In this document: positions 46,857 through 59,393 of the stretch, piece by piece | Layout of the letters: every line of letters starts with the position of its first letter | Position numbering within the stretch: position 1 is the first letter of the stretch | Source of the DNA: Anisakis pegreffii | Taxonomy: Eukaryota > Nematoda > Chromadorea > Rhabditida > Anisakidae | Length of the DNA stretch: 64,000 nucleotides | Reading direction: 5' to 3' | Assembly (NCBI GenBank): GCA_035041965.1 | Contig: JAPYMA010000263.1 | Span: 165,586 to 229,585 of the forward strand | Notes under the pieces: model-generated | Databases searched by the model: none | What the model saw: only the letters and a program-made list of their open reading frames with translations | Told to the model about the DNA's origin: nothing | Made by a program: the position numbers and the translations under genes

Positions 46857-47888
46857 GTTTTCTCAAAGCATTTAGCAGAACTTCAGGTTCACATCAATAA
46901 CTAGCAGTTTGTGTCAGAGATGGAGAACGCGATGTGCTCGAAGCAGGTCGTTTCATTCGGTACTTGAAAAGCAGCATGCATAAGTATTCACACGCAAGTG
47001 GCAGTTGTCATCGTGGCAGTCGAAAATTAAGAATACCTGCTGGTCAGGATTCAAAAATGAATTCGAGCGAAATTCTCCATTTGATTCATATTCAAACAAA
47101 CCCTTAATTCACGAACTACAAGCTTATTCTTCCTATGGATTTGATCCACAAACTAGAAACAGTAAAACCATTCTCCTCACTTACTATCATCATTATCACT
47201 GCCGAACCGTCTTTCAAATGATCCCTTATTCAGCTATTCGATCGTCTGATTTATCAGTTTAATTATTGCTTCCTTTTTTCCTCCTAATTATTTAATTTGA
47301 TTATTTTCACCACTCATTCAGCCATGTGGCTGCTTTCGTTTGTTCACGTATTCATACGTAGTTCACTTTCTCATCACATCATTTATTTCGTCAATTCGGC
47401 TTATATTTACAAGGCTCAAAATATTCGTTCATGTGAAGCCATGGTTGTTTACCTCGGTAAAAATTGGCATCAGATAAGGGGAGAATACAGCGGGATTAGA
47501 GCGATGCTTCAACATTCAGAATGAATCGTCACTGTTCGTTGACTCATGATTATTCATCACAGAATCATTTGATCTTCAATAAACGATCTGTAAAATTGCT
47601 GCTAGAGGATGTGACTTCAGCGACGTGAATTGAAGATGAAAGTTTCCGCAGTTGAATTCACCACAATTATCTTCGTGTGAAGCAGTGATTTCAATCGAGA
47701 CTATTGACAGAAATTCGCGAATGCGATTCAAGATCACTGAGACGACCATTGAGACTAAAACGATTCCCGAAACTGAGTTGACATTTCGCTGTGTCAGTTC
47801 TGAAACGATTGCAGCACATTCATTCGGCACTAACAATGATTTCCTGCCGGTCAGTATTCAAGTATTCGCTTCGGAAGTATATGTGGAC

Positions 47889-49192
47889 TAGGGTTTGCAA
47901 AATCCCGACGATTTTTCAATCGCGGGATCGGGATTTAATCCCGGGATCGATTTTTGATCCCGGGGTAATCCCGGGATCGAACAATTATTGAAATATCGAC
48001 GCGCGACATGTTTAAACGCATTTAAACGTTTTAAACGTTTTTTAAACGTTTAAACGTTTTTTCGAACCAATATTTTCATATTAATCAGAAAGGAGCTAAT
48101 TCAACAAATTATTGAACAAATCCAAGGAAATAAGTATTCAAATTCAAATTGATATTTCATATAATGATGCCAATGATCATGCCGCAGGGGCATACTGCAT
48201 ATTTTATGCTAATGCATCTTGTCATCTCGGGTCTAAGTTAATAATAGTACATTGCATGTGAATATGAAATTCTTGATTCTCAAATACTTATTTGCAATGC
48301 TTCAAATACATTTTACGTCAGCTGAATCTCAAATACATTTTCTCTCAATATTTACGTCAGCTAAATTCTGCCGTTTCGGAAATTTCGATTTTTTACGAAA
48401 GAAATGCACCGCATGAATTATTTAATTCGAATTTCGAAATAATTAAAAGCTCGAAGTTTATCTAAAAAGGTTAAAAAAATATCCGCAATGGATTTTCATC
48501 GAACCATCGAGCACTTACATATTTGATAATTTCGATCAAAAATCATGCAAATGTACTTGATATTGAAGCTTAAATTCCTTTTGAATGGAACAACTTTGCT
48601 CAATTCGGCAATGAATTCTCACTACGAGTGAACTCAGTGAGAATTTATGTACATTTCGATCGGATGAAAATGTTTCCAAATAGCGAAGTAAAAAGACTTG
48701 CAGTGTTTAGAACATGCAGTTGAATTAACAGATGGAATATTGAAGCCGAACAAATCTTGTGGGAGGAAACGACTCAAAATTTCATTGAACTTTGTTGCTC
48801 TTGGTTTTTATTAGAAAATGTGATTATCTCTGTTAGTCTATTACATAAAAATGCATCCAGATGAGCGTGATATAAACCAATGAAGAGCAGAATAATCAGT
48901 TGAATATTCAATGAAATGTTACGTAAAAGTTCATCGAGCTGTCGTTGATCATGTCAATCGTCCGAATTGCGTCTATTTCCTTAGCTGAACATCAATGACA
49001 GAGGGCAAACAGCAAAGATAACTGCTTATAAATTAGATGGGAATGACTAAGGTTTGCTTCAAGACGGGCATGCTATCAAAATTAACACAAATTGACCTGT
49101 TTTATCAAATCTGGAAATCCTGAGATTTTTCAAAACTTGAATCCCGGGATTGGAACTGTAATCCCGGGATCCCGGGATCCGTGCAAACCCTA
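47889..49192. mobile_element. 1304-bp non-autonomous hAT element
   Basis: The ends TAGGGTTTGCA and TGCAAACCCTA are perfect inverted repeats. The flanks ATGTGGAC and GTGTGGAC form an 8-bp target duplication with one mismatch. Just inside both ends are arrays of the palindrome ATCCCGGGAT (about 47925-47985 and 49140-49180). A TTTAAACGTTTAAACG tract lies at about 48010-48060. The interior is AT-rich with no transposase-like frame, so it would need a transposase from elsewhere. Confidence 0.85.
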
Positions 49193-49204
49193 GTGTGGAC
49201 ACCT

Positions 49205-52200
49205 CTCTATCATTCCAGATTATCACAGCACTATCACTGGCTCTTATGCAACTGTTTTTTTAGTTCAAAACCGCAGTCAATGAAAAATACTGCATAGATA
49301 AGGTGGTTGATGCTGTCGAGTGATCTTTAGTCATCGATCCGTTGCAGTAAATTTTTGAGCTGCTCATGTTCATCACTGACGAGACTGTTCAGAGTTGCTT
49401 GCTCAGTTCTCACAATGAAAGTACACTTCAGACAGCTCGCTCAATGCTCATATTCGTGTCACACACGGCGTACACTCACATTTTGCTCAAATGCTCATGA
49501 AGTTTCCACCACTGAATCACAAGAATTCTGAATTGTAGCCACGAATCAGAGATCCTCATCTCCCATCGAATGCTGAACCTTTCAGTGGTGTGAGTTTCGA
49601 TAATCGTAAGCAAAAATGATCTCATTTAGCCTCATCAGAACGTTGATTTGCATGAAAGAAAGTGCTGTGCACGAGAGTAACACACGCACGCGAATTTCCT
49701 CAATATTTTCTCTCGCTTGAAATATTAATGAACAGAAATTTTCATTCAATTTCTTTCGAATGAGCGTCAACGAATCAAAAAACAAGAACAGTCGGTACTT
49801 TTCTGCAACTAAACAGCTGTTTGCGGCATGGAGCAAATGCATTCGGAGTGAAGAATGAAAATGAAAATTTTTAGGAGAGGCTCGAATTTTGTGAATAATG
49901 AATGAAACAGTATTCATAAGGTGATCATCGTTCACGATCATTGCAAAATGATGCATTCGAAATGTTATGCTGAATTACATTTTGTTGTCGTGCCATTGTT
50001 ACAAATGACTACTAACAATAAGCAGATTGCAGTAGCAGGATTAGTGGCAGCAGCAGTACCTGTGTCAAAAATTCGTTTGGAACTGCGTGATGATTGTTGT
50101 AAGTGACTATTTATAGTTGCTATTATTGTTGCACAACAATAAAACAATGAGAAATGAAAGCAAATTATAGTGCGTTCATTCATTATTCGAACGTTTCCTT
50201 CTGTAGAAATGAATGCGTTGAAATTGTATCCAGTTGAGGTGGTTTGCATCGGTGCTGCGGAAATAATGAAAATTAATCGAGTATAATAGTGATTGTTTTG
50301 TTGTTTTGTGAATGGCATTCAAACGGCATGTATTCATGTTTTGCAAATGAATGGATGCATGGGAAAAAGCTTACTCTTAGCATTTCAATTGCACATTTCT
50401 TACACATTACTCAATTGCTCCCAGTGATTTTAGATCCACGTAATGGATGAATCCCGGAGATAGATTCTTTCCTCAGCTCGCATTTCGACATCTCTGGAAA
50501 AGTTTCTTTCATTTTACAACTGCGTCACATCCTCACCTCTATCACTGCAAGAATATGGTGAACGTTGCATCCGATGATTAATGTTCCCATCAATATATTT
50601 ATTTCTTTATTATTTCTGGCCAGCGTCTTAATTGTTTACATCTATGTAAATGTCCACATCATGCAGCATAACTAATAGATCTCACAGTAACGCTAGCGTT
50701 ATACTGGATTAAATCAATGATTTTTAGTGGTATTGACTGACGACATATTTTCCGTAGATTGTCCTGAATCGAGTGTAACCTCTTCGGAAACAATCGTTCA
50801 AAATTCGTTCTTCATAAATCTTTCATGATTCGGACAACATAAAATGTATTCCATTAACATAAACTTTTCGTGTGCCCACTCATTTTCTCTTCAGTAGACG
50901 TAGTCCCATATGAAAAACAGAAGTTGGTTCGCTTCAGAGATAACTGTGACTGCAGGTCCGCAAACTTCAGCTTAGTTCAGTCAGAAACTGAATAAATCAA
51001 CAATGAATTGATCTTTACTTGATAGATGACGCTCAAAAGGATTACCGTTCAAAAGACTTTTTCAAAATTCATCACTGAATACTTTTATAGATCGTTGAAT
51101 TGAGCTACACTCAATGTGTTTATGTCAATTTGATCTTTTTTGTTCACTTGCGGGATCGCTTCCAAATTACTTCATTAATTTATTTCCAGTTATCCCCAGT
51201 TGCGGACTGAAATATCCACCAAATAATCCCGTAACGATCACTTGTTTAAAGCATATTTATATTGAACACATCACATTCTTTATGGCGACACCTTCATGTT
51301 GTTTGGCGATCACTGTATGCGCTTTGTTATGTTGAGCTTCTTCGAATGAACCTGAGTGGACGTGCGGACAACATGCCATTCAGTCGGTTCTATCGAACAA
51401 CATGAAAAGGCATCTTCGAATTTACGCAAGTAACACTTTCTTCACGGAAACGAAGTTAACGAGTAAAGGCAGCACATTTCGATGTACGATGTTCGTTAAC
51501 TGACGATATGAATAATGTCAATATTGACGAGCCATCATTTCCTTCTTAAAATGAGTTCAGTGCTCTCATTCATCTTTTATTTTGTATGACTAAAAGTATT
51601 TCGCAATGTATCTCGCAACATTTCCGATTTTCATTTGAACAACTCTCACACGACTTGATTTTTCCAGCCACAGCGCGTTTCACAGTTGTTCGCTGTTTAA
51701 AATTTCCACAATCAGTGAAAGCATCAGCGAAATAAAAGTTGCGATCAGTCTCACATACCATTATGTTGATAGCGCATTCCTCGTAGACAGACACTCAAAT
51801 CACATTGTCTCGATGTGACCCTCTTAATTGCTCATATTAGCAACAGAAACTCTTTTCATCACTATGGTATAGTTCCTTGGTGATATTCTTTAGATATGTT
51901 GACTGAACACATTCCTGATCGATCCAGGAGAATTGGAATTTAATTGAAACGGAAAACTGAACCAATCCAGGTCACACTTATGATCTATCCAACATGTTTC
52001 CGACCATCTGCTGAGAGCATAACCGGTTTTAGCTTTTTTGCTGAAAGTTTGATAACTAGATTCTAGTTACAGTGCATTTCACACTTTGAAATTTGCAATG
52101 AATTCTCAATGGTTCAAGTCAGTGATTCGCTCCTCATAAAGTTTGAAATTCGAAACATTCCGCGCTATGTCATGCACGATACTTCCTCTACTATGTTGAC

Positions 52201-53500
52201 CAATTTGGTCTGAAATGTCATGATTAATGAAGACAGAACGCAAATCTCATTCATCAAATGGTGTGAGTTTGACAGCGTCAACGACAGCAACAAAAGAAGT
52301 AGTTGGAATGCAGCATTGAGGAAATATTAATTATTTTCTCGCATTGGTCGCGCAACTGCATTTAAGATCATTACGCTTAAAATCATTTAAGAATTTGATC
52401 ATTTAAGAATTGATCATTGATCATTTAAGAATCATCGAAGAACTATCGATTCTTTGTTTATATTAAGGGTGGACTTTATTTGACATTTCCTCTGATTTTA
52501 TTTCTCAATATCGCAATTGTTCTAAGCAAATTCTTTTGCTGTCCCAGCCTTTCAGTCGTTGTGGCCCAAATATAGGGGTTGCAAATTGTGGAGGGAATTC
52601 AGTTGAATATGTTACTGCTGGGTATATTTTCGTGAGATGTTTGGATTGGACAATTAACGTCTTGTATTAGTGAACTGTTGACTTGAGTCATTCAAAAAAG
52701 CTGTTTGCATGTAACCAATCGGGAATGTGTAAATAACTGGAAACGTGCACTATTTGTGACTGCAGTTGCACGATACGTCATCTGTCAGCTGACGAACATG
52801 TGAAATGACGTATTCATGAAATTATATTCATGAAAATAATATCGACGACTGACGTATTGCAGTGATAATCAAATCTCGATAATAAAAAATCAGTATTAGT
52901 AGCAATCAAACCCGATCGTTTAATTGATAATGACAGGTTTCTGACATTTTTGAAGTGTTTAATGGCGATAGCGTATTACGTTCCACATTACATGTTCTAC
53001 GACATGAATGTTACATGCATATTCGGACAAGTGATATTATTTGAATGAAGCGAAATGAAAATATTTCACTAAACGATTCGTTTCAGCAGTATATTTATTA
53101 TCGTCTCATTAAAACGGAAATGATTTTAATTCAATGCATTCATTAATTATTTCAACGGCGTCATTCATAAGCAGCATGTTCAGTGTTGATCAACAAGGTC
53201 TTTGAGGATCGATTGAATAGGACACCCTCTCGGAGGATGCAATGACTGTAATTGGATGCGTGATCACGTTCGTTATCACTGAACTCAACACTAGAAATAG
53301 GTCCGCTCCCTTGCTCTTGCGTGTGGCTGAGAGCTGATCCACTCAAAAATTTTATGATCCACGTTTACTCATTCATCTGCATTTTACATCAGCATCAGAA
53401 CTCTGTTGTTCACCACTTGATAGCTAAACCTCTGGTTTTAGCAGATGGATGTTCTAGGCAGTGATGTTGTTATCATTGAAAATAATTGCAATTAGTTTAC
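49205..53500. other. Intergenic stretch without a recognised gene
   Basis: Both strands were read. The longest ORFs (minus 49582-49956 and 49965-50318) are low-complexity, rich in His/Ile/Asn, lack splice partners and match no family I know. No repeats with clear ends were found. Confidence 0.5.
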
Positions 53501-53512
53501 AGCAGTAGTTCT

Positions 53513-53796
53513 CAACCTTTCTCCACTTCGCACCTCCCTTAACACATCATCGCACCCCCTATGGCAATGGCTATAATATAGTCACAACATCCATTCCGTA
53601 TCTCTCATCCAATTCAGTGAGTGTCCGTGGTGTAGACAGGTGTTTGCCATTAGTGTTCATTCTAACCTTTTCAAAAATATGTACGGTTAAAACCCTCGCC
53701 TATTCTAATGTACAAAAATAAAGCCTTATCTCACATTCCCTAGAATACCATCGCTCACCCCTTGGGAGTTCGAGCATGCCCGATTGGGAAACTTTG
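53513..53796. mobile_element. Old hAT-like element (CAGTAGTTCTCAACC end)
   Basis: The left end CAGTAGTTCTCAACCTTTC is the well-known hAT/Charlie-type terminus (CAGNGGTTCTCAACC). The right end GATTGGGAAACTTTG matches its reverse complement at about 9 of 15 bases. The internal GCACCTCCC...GCACCCCCT and CACCCCTTGGGAG are also typical of such elements. Flanks GTTTACAG and ATTTACAA agree at 6 of 8. It is degenerate and about 284 bp long. Confidence 0.65.
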
Positions 53797-54437
53797 ATTT
53801 ACAATAAAGAATTAATGGAGTGATGTTTTACTGTGAAGGGACCCATCTATGCTATCCAATAAAAAATAAGTTGATTATCCTCAAAAGCGAAGCGGTTTTG
53901 ACAGATTCGTGTACCACATAATGCGAGTGTGTGTGGAAAGGATGCTTAAAATTTTGTCCCTATCAAAATTTGCAATTGCTTATCACGAACAATAACCATA
54001 ATTTCAATTTCTCGGAAGCCCCCGTTGAATTTGGCTAATATTTTTTGAAATGGACTATGCTTAGTGATTAGTGATCGAAATGTGTTGATGTGTCCCGGAA
54101 TTGTGCCTGGTTACTAATGAAACACTCACACATATTGCTTACAATTATTAATTGAAGACAGATGGCTAATCTCGCATCAAACATCTATTGTTAATTCAGC
54201 AACTGTTGTAGTGTGTGACTGAACAATATTTATGTAGTTTTTATAATGTATTCCTTACAATGACAATTCGTGCAATAAATCACTCATAGAATGCATGATC
54301 TCTTGACAACATTTGACTGGCCAACGCTTTGTTCGATGTATTCACTTCCAGTCTTAAGTTCATCGAAAGAACTCAACGGTAATGTCACGAGTTTCGTGCG
54401 AATAAGTTCGTAGCAATGCGAACGAATTGAATTGCAG

Positions 54438-55029
54438 TCAGTTGGCAGCAAATACTTAGCAGTTTTTGGCTGTTTTTTCTCAGATAGTGACGAATCTGAA
54501 CTACGCTACTGTCCCAAAAATGTCAATTTCTGCAGCCGAACTTTTAATTATTTTCGGGTGCAATTCTTCAACGGAATGGTGTCAACGAATAATTTCACAC
54601 AGGCAGATATTTTGAAAACAAACGGGAAATCTCAAGCACGGGCAAAAGCGCTCAATTGTTGCAGTGGATTCTCGGAGAGCGGATGAAAAAAAAAGAGGTG
54701 CTGAATGAGTTCAATGAATTTCCTAAATGAAACAATGCAAATTTTGAGCGAAAGAATTGAAATTTTAGAATTATAAGATGAGAATCACAAAATACATTTT
54801 CCACTCATTTTATCAATGCATCTTCCAATTACCGTCTTAAGGTAGAAGTATTGCTAAGGAAGGAGAGGATTTTCTGCTCGACGATTTAGATGAATCGAAT
54901 TTTGCACGAATTCCACCCAAACTACATCTCATCAGCGAAATTATCAAATGCATATGGTACTGTCTTAAACGTTTATTCGTGCCATTAACTTTTTCAGTTG
55001 AAGCGATAACCAATTATAAGGAGGAGTGA
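54438..55029 (+). CDS. Candidate gene fragment, unknown family, two exons
   Basis: 54438-54663 (acceptor AATTGCAG) and 54842-55029 (acceptor TCTTAAG, TGA) join in phase. They give SVGSKYLAVFGCFFSDSDES, CPKNVNFCSRTFNYFRVQFF, FTQADILKTNGKSQARAKAL, NCCSRSIAKEGEDFLLDDLD and ESNFARIPPKLHLISEII. The second exon looks coding and may be spliced further at 54957. No start exon was found and no family recognised. Confidence 0.3.
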
Positions 55030-55320
55030 AGCGAATCGTAAGCGTTTATCTGAGGAATTATTGAAGAGAATTTCTCTTTCATTCAATGTCGTTTCAGCTC
55101 AAATGGAACGAAAATGCTTCCTTGATTGATACTATTATTAAAAGTTATATGAAACACTTTAATGAAGCAACACCTCAACATGATTGTATCTACGAGTAAT
55201 TCCACACATCAAATCGCTCACGCTCCATTCAAATTAACAATGCGTTTTCATTATTGTGCTTCTTTTAGCGATCGTTAACTAATATCACGCTATCATTTCA
55301 ATCTTACCTCTATACATTCC

Positions 55321-55652
55321 ATCATATATCACGTTATAGTGTCATATGTCTTGACGTATTGAATCGTATATGCTTCCTCATTTTTATGGGATGAACGCAG
55401 TAACATGCTATGAACCGTCACTAATTTATCATCAACTTGAAATTCACGAATTATTTTTGGATTGTTTTCGTCGTTTGACTACGAAACATCGAAGTTTCAT
55501 TTGGTCACTTTTGTGATTTGATTCATATCAAAAACAATATCACATCACGATTCATTCTTCAGTCAGGTGTAAGTCTTCAACCAGCATATAATTTGATCTA
55601 AAAGAGGAATAAGTTCAATGCGTCAAGACATATGACAATATAACGTGATATG
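55321..55652. repeat. Inverted repeat pair, ~40-bp arms, 250 bp apart
   Basis: CATATATCACGTTATAGTGTC continuing ATATGTCTTGACG (55324-55362) is mirrored by TTCAATGCGTCAAGACATATG continuing to ATATAACGTGATATGG (55614-55652), with about four differences. The whole may be a short inverted-repeat transposon, but outer ends and target duplication were not found. Confidence 0.6.
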
Positions 55653-55654
55653 GA

Positions 55655-58600
55655 GAAGCCCTCAAAGTCATTTCATCAAGAATGGCGAAGCCCTCAGCTC
55701 AGCCTACTACATGCCTGGATTCCTTCGAGAACCAGTAGAAGGAGAAAATCCAGCGGTGATCCATTTCGCATCTCGTACCAACCCAATGAAACGAAACAAT
55801 TCCGTTTTTTTTGATTGAAGCCATTGAATTTTGCATGCTTATTGTTTTTGAGCGATCAGAATGTGTGCATGAATGTATCTCATAAAATTTGCATTTGGCA
55901 AGTGATATTACCACAGGTACACGTGCAAATAACCGATACAATACGTTACAGGGAATGAAATTTTGAAATTTTTTTTGCAGTTTTCCGTAATTCACTATGG
56001 CAGTGTCGTCAGAAACAAATGTCAAATATTGATATGCGCGTCAATAAGTTTATTAAATGACAGCTAAAGAATGCACAGTAATAAGTTTCACTTATTATTG
56101 AGAATATTTAGGAAGTGCTCTCAATGTAAAAATCATTAGACGCAAAATGCAATGCAATTATTTCAGTGCACCCAAAATTGCATCATCCACCATATATTTA
56201 ATTGTGTTGATAATCTCATGACTTCCTTTTTGCTACATCGACTTTGAACGTTTATCTTTGGAACATACAGGAAATCATATTGAAAATATTGTTCTTTTCT
56301 AATGAAATTCTGATCGCTAGTGTCAGTTCACATTCTGCTACGTTCAACTAGCTTATATCCGCAAACTCAGTAACCCATCAGCTTTGGTCTCATCAGATGA
56401 CACTGTGTGAGCTATGCATGAGCCTTGCTTCGAACTCATTTAATTCTTTCCTCGTTCAACATTTACGAAGAAATTTTGGATTTCGGAACGATTCCCAGAA
56501 CGGTATCATTTCATTTGATCGTTGCCGAGCAAACAGAGGCGAGGAAGCGATGTCGCACTGCTCTGAATGCGATCTGTCAGCACTTCATGTACTCAAATTA
56601 ATGCTCCATTTCTCAGTCAGGTGTTATCTGTATGAAACGGAGGAAATTCTTTGAGAATGGTTTGACCGTAGTGAGAGATCCCGAAAACAGGCTAATTGTT
56701 ACAGAAAGAAAGACCAGAAATAAGTGATTAAATGGTTTGTTAGGCGAATTCGTCCGTTTCTTTCTATCCCTTCTAAGAATGATGAAAGTAAAGAACTGAC
56801 GATTATTGGGTTATTTTAAGTGCTTTTTGTTTTGTGGAGAGTGCAATCACGCAAAAGTGATATTATCAACCGTTCATAACTGCTCCTTCTCGCACATTCT
56901 GATGTCAAACACCGGCTGGTACGTGTCGTGACTCTAGTAAAACAATCGAGAACTTGAATGGTTATCAAATTCTGATCAGATGCTAAAACGCTATGTTCTT
57001 TATCATTTACTGCAAGCAAATGCAGTACAAGCAGCACGAAAATATGTTACAGTTCTTTGCACGCTTTATAACTTGAATTGAATTGGATGGTTCGACGTAA
57101 CCTTGAAATCAGTTTGATGCCATTTTACTGAGAAAATTTGTTACAAATTCATTGAATTATTCATGGACATCCAAGTGAGTGAATTTGAATGACGAGCATT
57201 CTTCACACGTCATATTCGCAAAAGATTGTTATGTAGCATTCTGCTCAACAAACCTTCTGAAGATAACCAATTTACTCTATACTGTATTACGACGCAGGCT
57301 GACTATTTCAGTTCGTATCTGTTTCATTCGAATTCTGCTTTTAAGCTCGTTCACCTAACACATTCAGTCAGTTTGTGAAAAATTCTATGGCCTTTGAAAT
57401 GAAAGGAATCTCGTGAGTAATTAGAGAGATTCTCTGAATACGCTATCCTCCAAATCAACTCCCGTCGATAAACTTAGAAATATTCTTCGTCCTCAAGGAG
57501 AATTTCGGTGCCTTGCTTTCGGTGCAATGTAAGGCATTTTTTTCGCTCAAATTAGCTTCTGATGGAAACCATCGTCAACCGAAACTTGATCAAGACACAA
57601 AAAGTGCTACTCAATGGCAGCATTCCTTGACTTGACATCATTAAGACGATGCTTGTGAGAACAAAATGATGAGTGCGCATCGGTGTAGATGAAATTGCCA
57701 GAATATGATTCCAGCAAATTGTTCAGTAGGACAACTGTCCACCACACACATATTTCCGTGACACCAATACAAGTGAAAACAATTTAAAACGTTGAAAGCT
57801 TGAAAAAATGGCTAGGAAAAAAGATTGAAGAACGTGTGTTTGCCTCAAACACCGTTTGTGACTTTTATATGATGGTGAGATTTGTGTGAATTCATGCAAA
57901 CGGCAATGCTCAAGCTTAGGTCCTGATCAACGCTGCGCTTCACAAATATGTCGATAATTTGATGGATGAGAAACTGTCGAATAAGATTTTCATGTGCTTA
58001 CATGTAACTGATCAATGACCAAGTTGTTTCGGCATTCGTTCATTCGAACAATGAGCATAGAAAATTACACATCAACATTTCACTTTTTCATTCTCTCAGT
58101 TCAGCTATTAGAGTTTAATGAAACTGCCATATAACTGATCTCCGTTCCGATCAACTGATCGTGATGATTTTTCAATTGCATGGCTAACTTTGACCGAGAA
58201 TTTGGAGCTTAATGGTGGTATTTCATGTTGAATTCAGAATTTCTTTGCTTGATTCATGCACTCATCGGCTGTGTTCAATTCCGTTTTGCATTTGAGATTT
58301 TCTCGATGTTTCGTACTGAATTAAGCGAACTGAACGGGATTTCAAGTTATTTTATCACTGCTCATTTCATTGAAACCATCAACACTCCCAACATTCAAGG
58401 CCATCAGTATCTGAGGCCTTCAACGAGTTTCGAGTCCAGAGGCTGTCAAGCGGACTGACTGACTGTTGATGCGTGGCACGTGATAATTGACATGTACTCA
58501 AAAGCAAATATTTTTTTCTGTGACAGGCCTAGGGTATCATTCACACTGTGTGTAATTAAAGAAACGCGATCAGTGGGACTCGACTGCATATTCGTGTATG

Positions 58601-59390
58601 CGTGAAGAAAAAACTTAACATTATGATGAGTTTTTGTCATTTGACGTGATGAGATTCTGAAAATTATTTCTGATGTAATGAAAGGTTTGAGTGAATGTTT
58701 GCAGAATGTAGTTGATGGAAAAAGTGTAGTATGGAGCGATAATGAGCGGATAGGAATGTTGCTGTTCGTTGCAAGCAGAATATGACGACGACGTTTAATT
58801 AGCACGAATGATCGCAATTGTAGTCGTAAACTTTCTTTTATCACTCACGATATCGGTCCACCTTCTTCAAATGGAAGTATTATATGACTACAAAATCACA
58901 GCTCTAATTTGTGCTCATTCATTTTAGTACACCGATTCAGCTCAGATCACGCTAGTGTTTGATTTGATTCAACTTGATTTGACTTGGAATTCATTTTGTA
59001 TCGTTGCATTGTTTTACTACCGCTTTGCTCAAGCTTTTGCTTCGCCTCAGTTTTCCTTTACAATCCGCATTCGGTGAATCAGCGAACTGTTGCTCATCAC
59101 TAGAATTTTATCGATGCAAATGTCTTGTTGCGAACGATAGGCACGACTATAGTTGATCAAACGTCCTCGTTTGATTGCAACTTTTCTTCACTACACCGAA
59201 ATGATCTGGCCAAAAAGATCATACCACATGTTTTCGGCTTCGATATTTTCGATACTCGGAAATTTGTGAAGTACAAACGAATGCATGCTTCTTCGTTGAG
59301 TTTTAACGGGTAATTCGTTGGTGACATTCGTAGAAATCAGCGCGTTCTTCTTCTCATTTGCTGTAGTCATCGATCAGTTCTTGTGCACTT
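55655..59390. other. Intergenic stretch without a recognised gene
   Basis: There are short ORFs only. Two of the longer ones (minus 55699-56025 and minus 58446-58844) have no recognisable domain or splice partners. No clear repeat was seen. Confidence 0.45.
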
Positions 59391-59393
59391 CAG

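Noticed and set aside
49582..49956. 124-codon minus-strand ORF
   Set aside because: Composition is AT-driven (His, Ile, Asn, Phe runs), with no domain and no splice partners.
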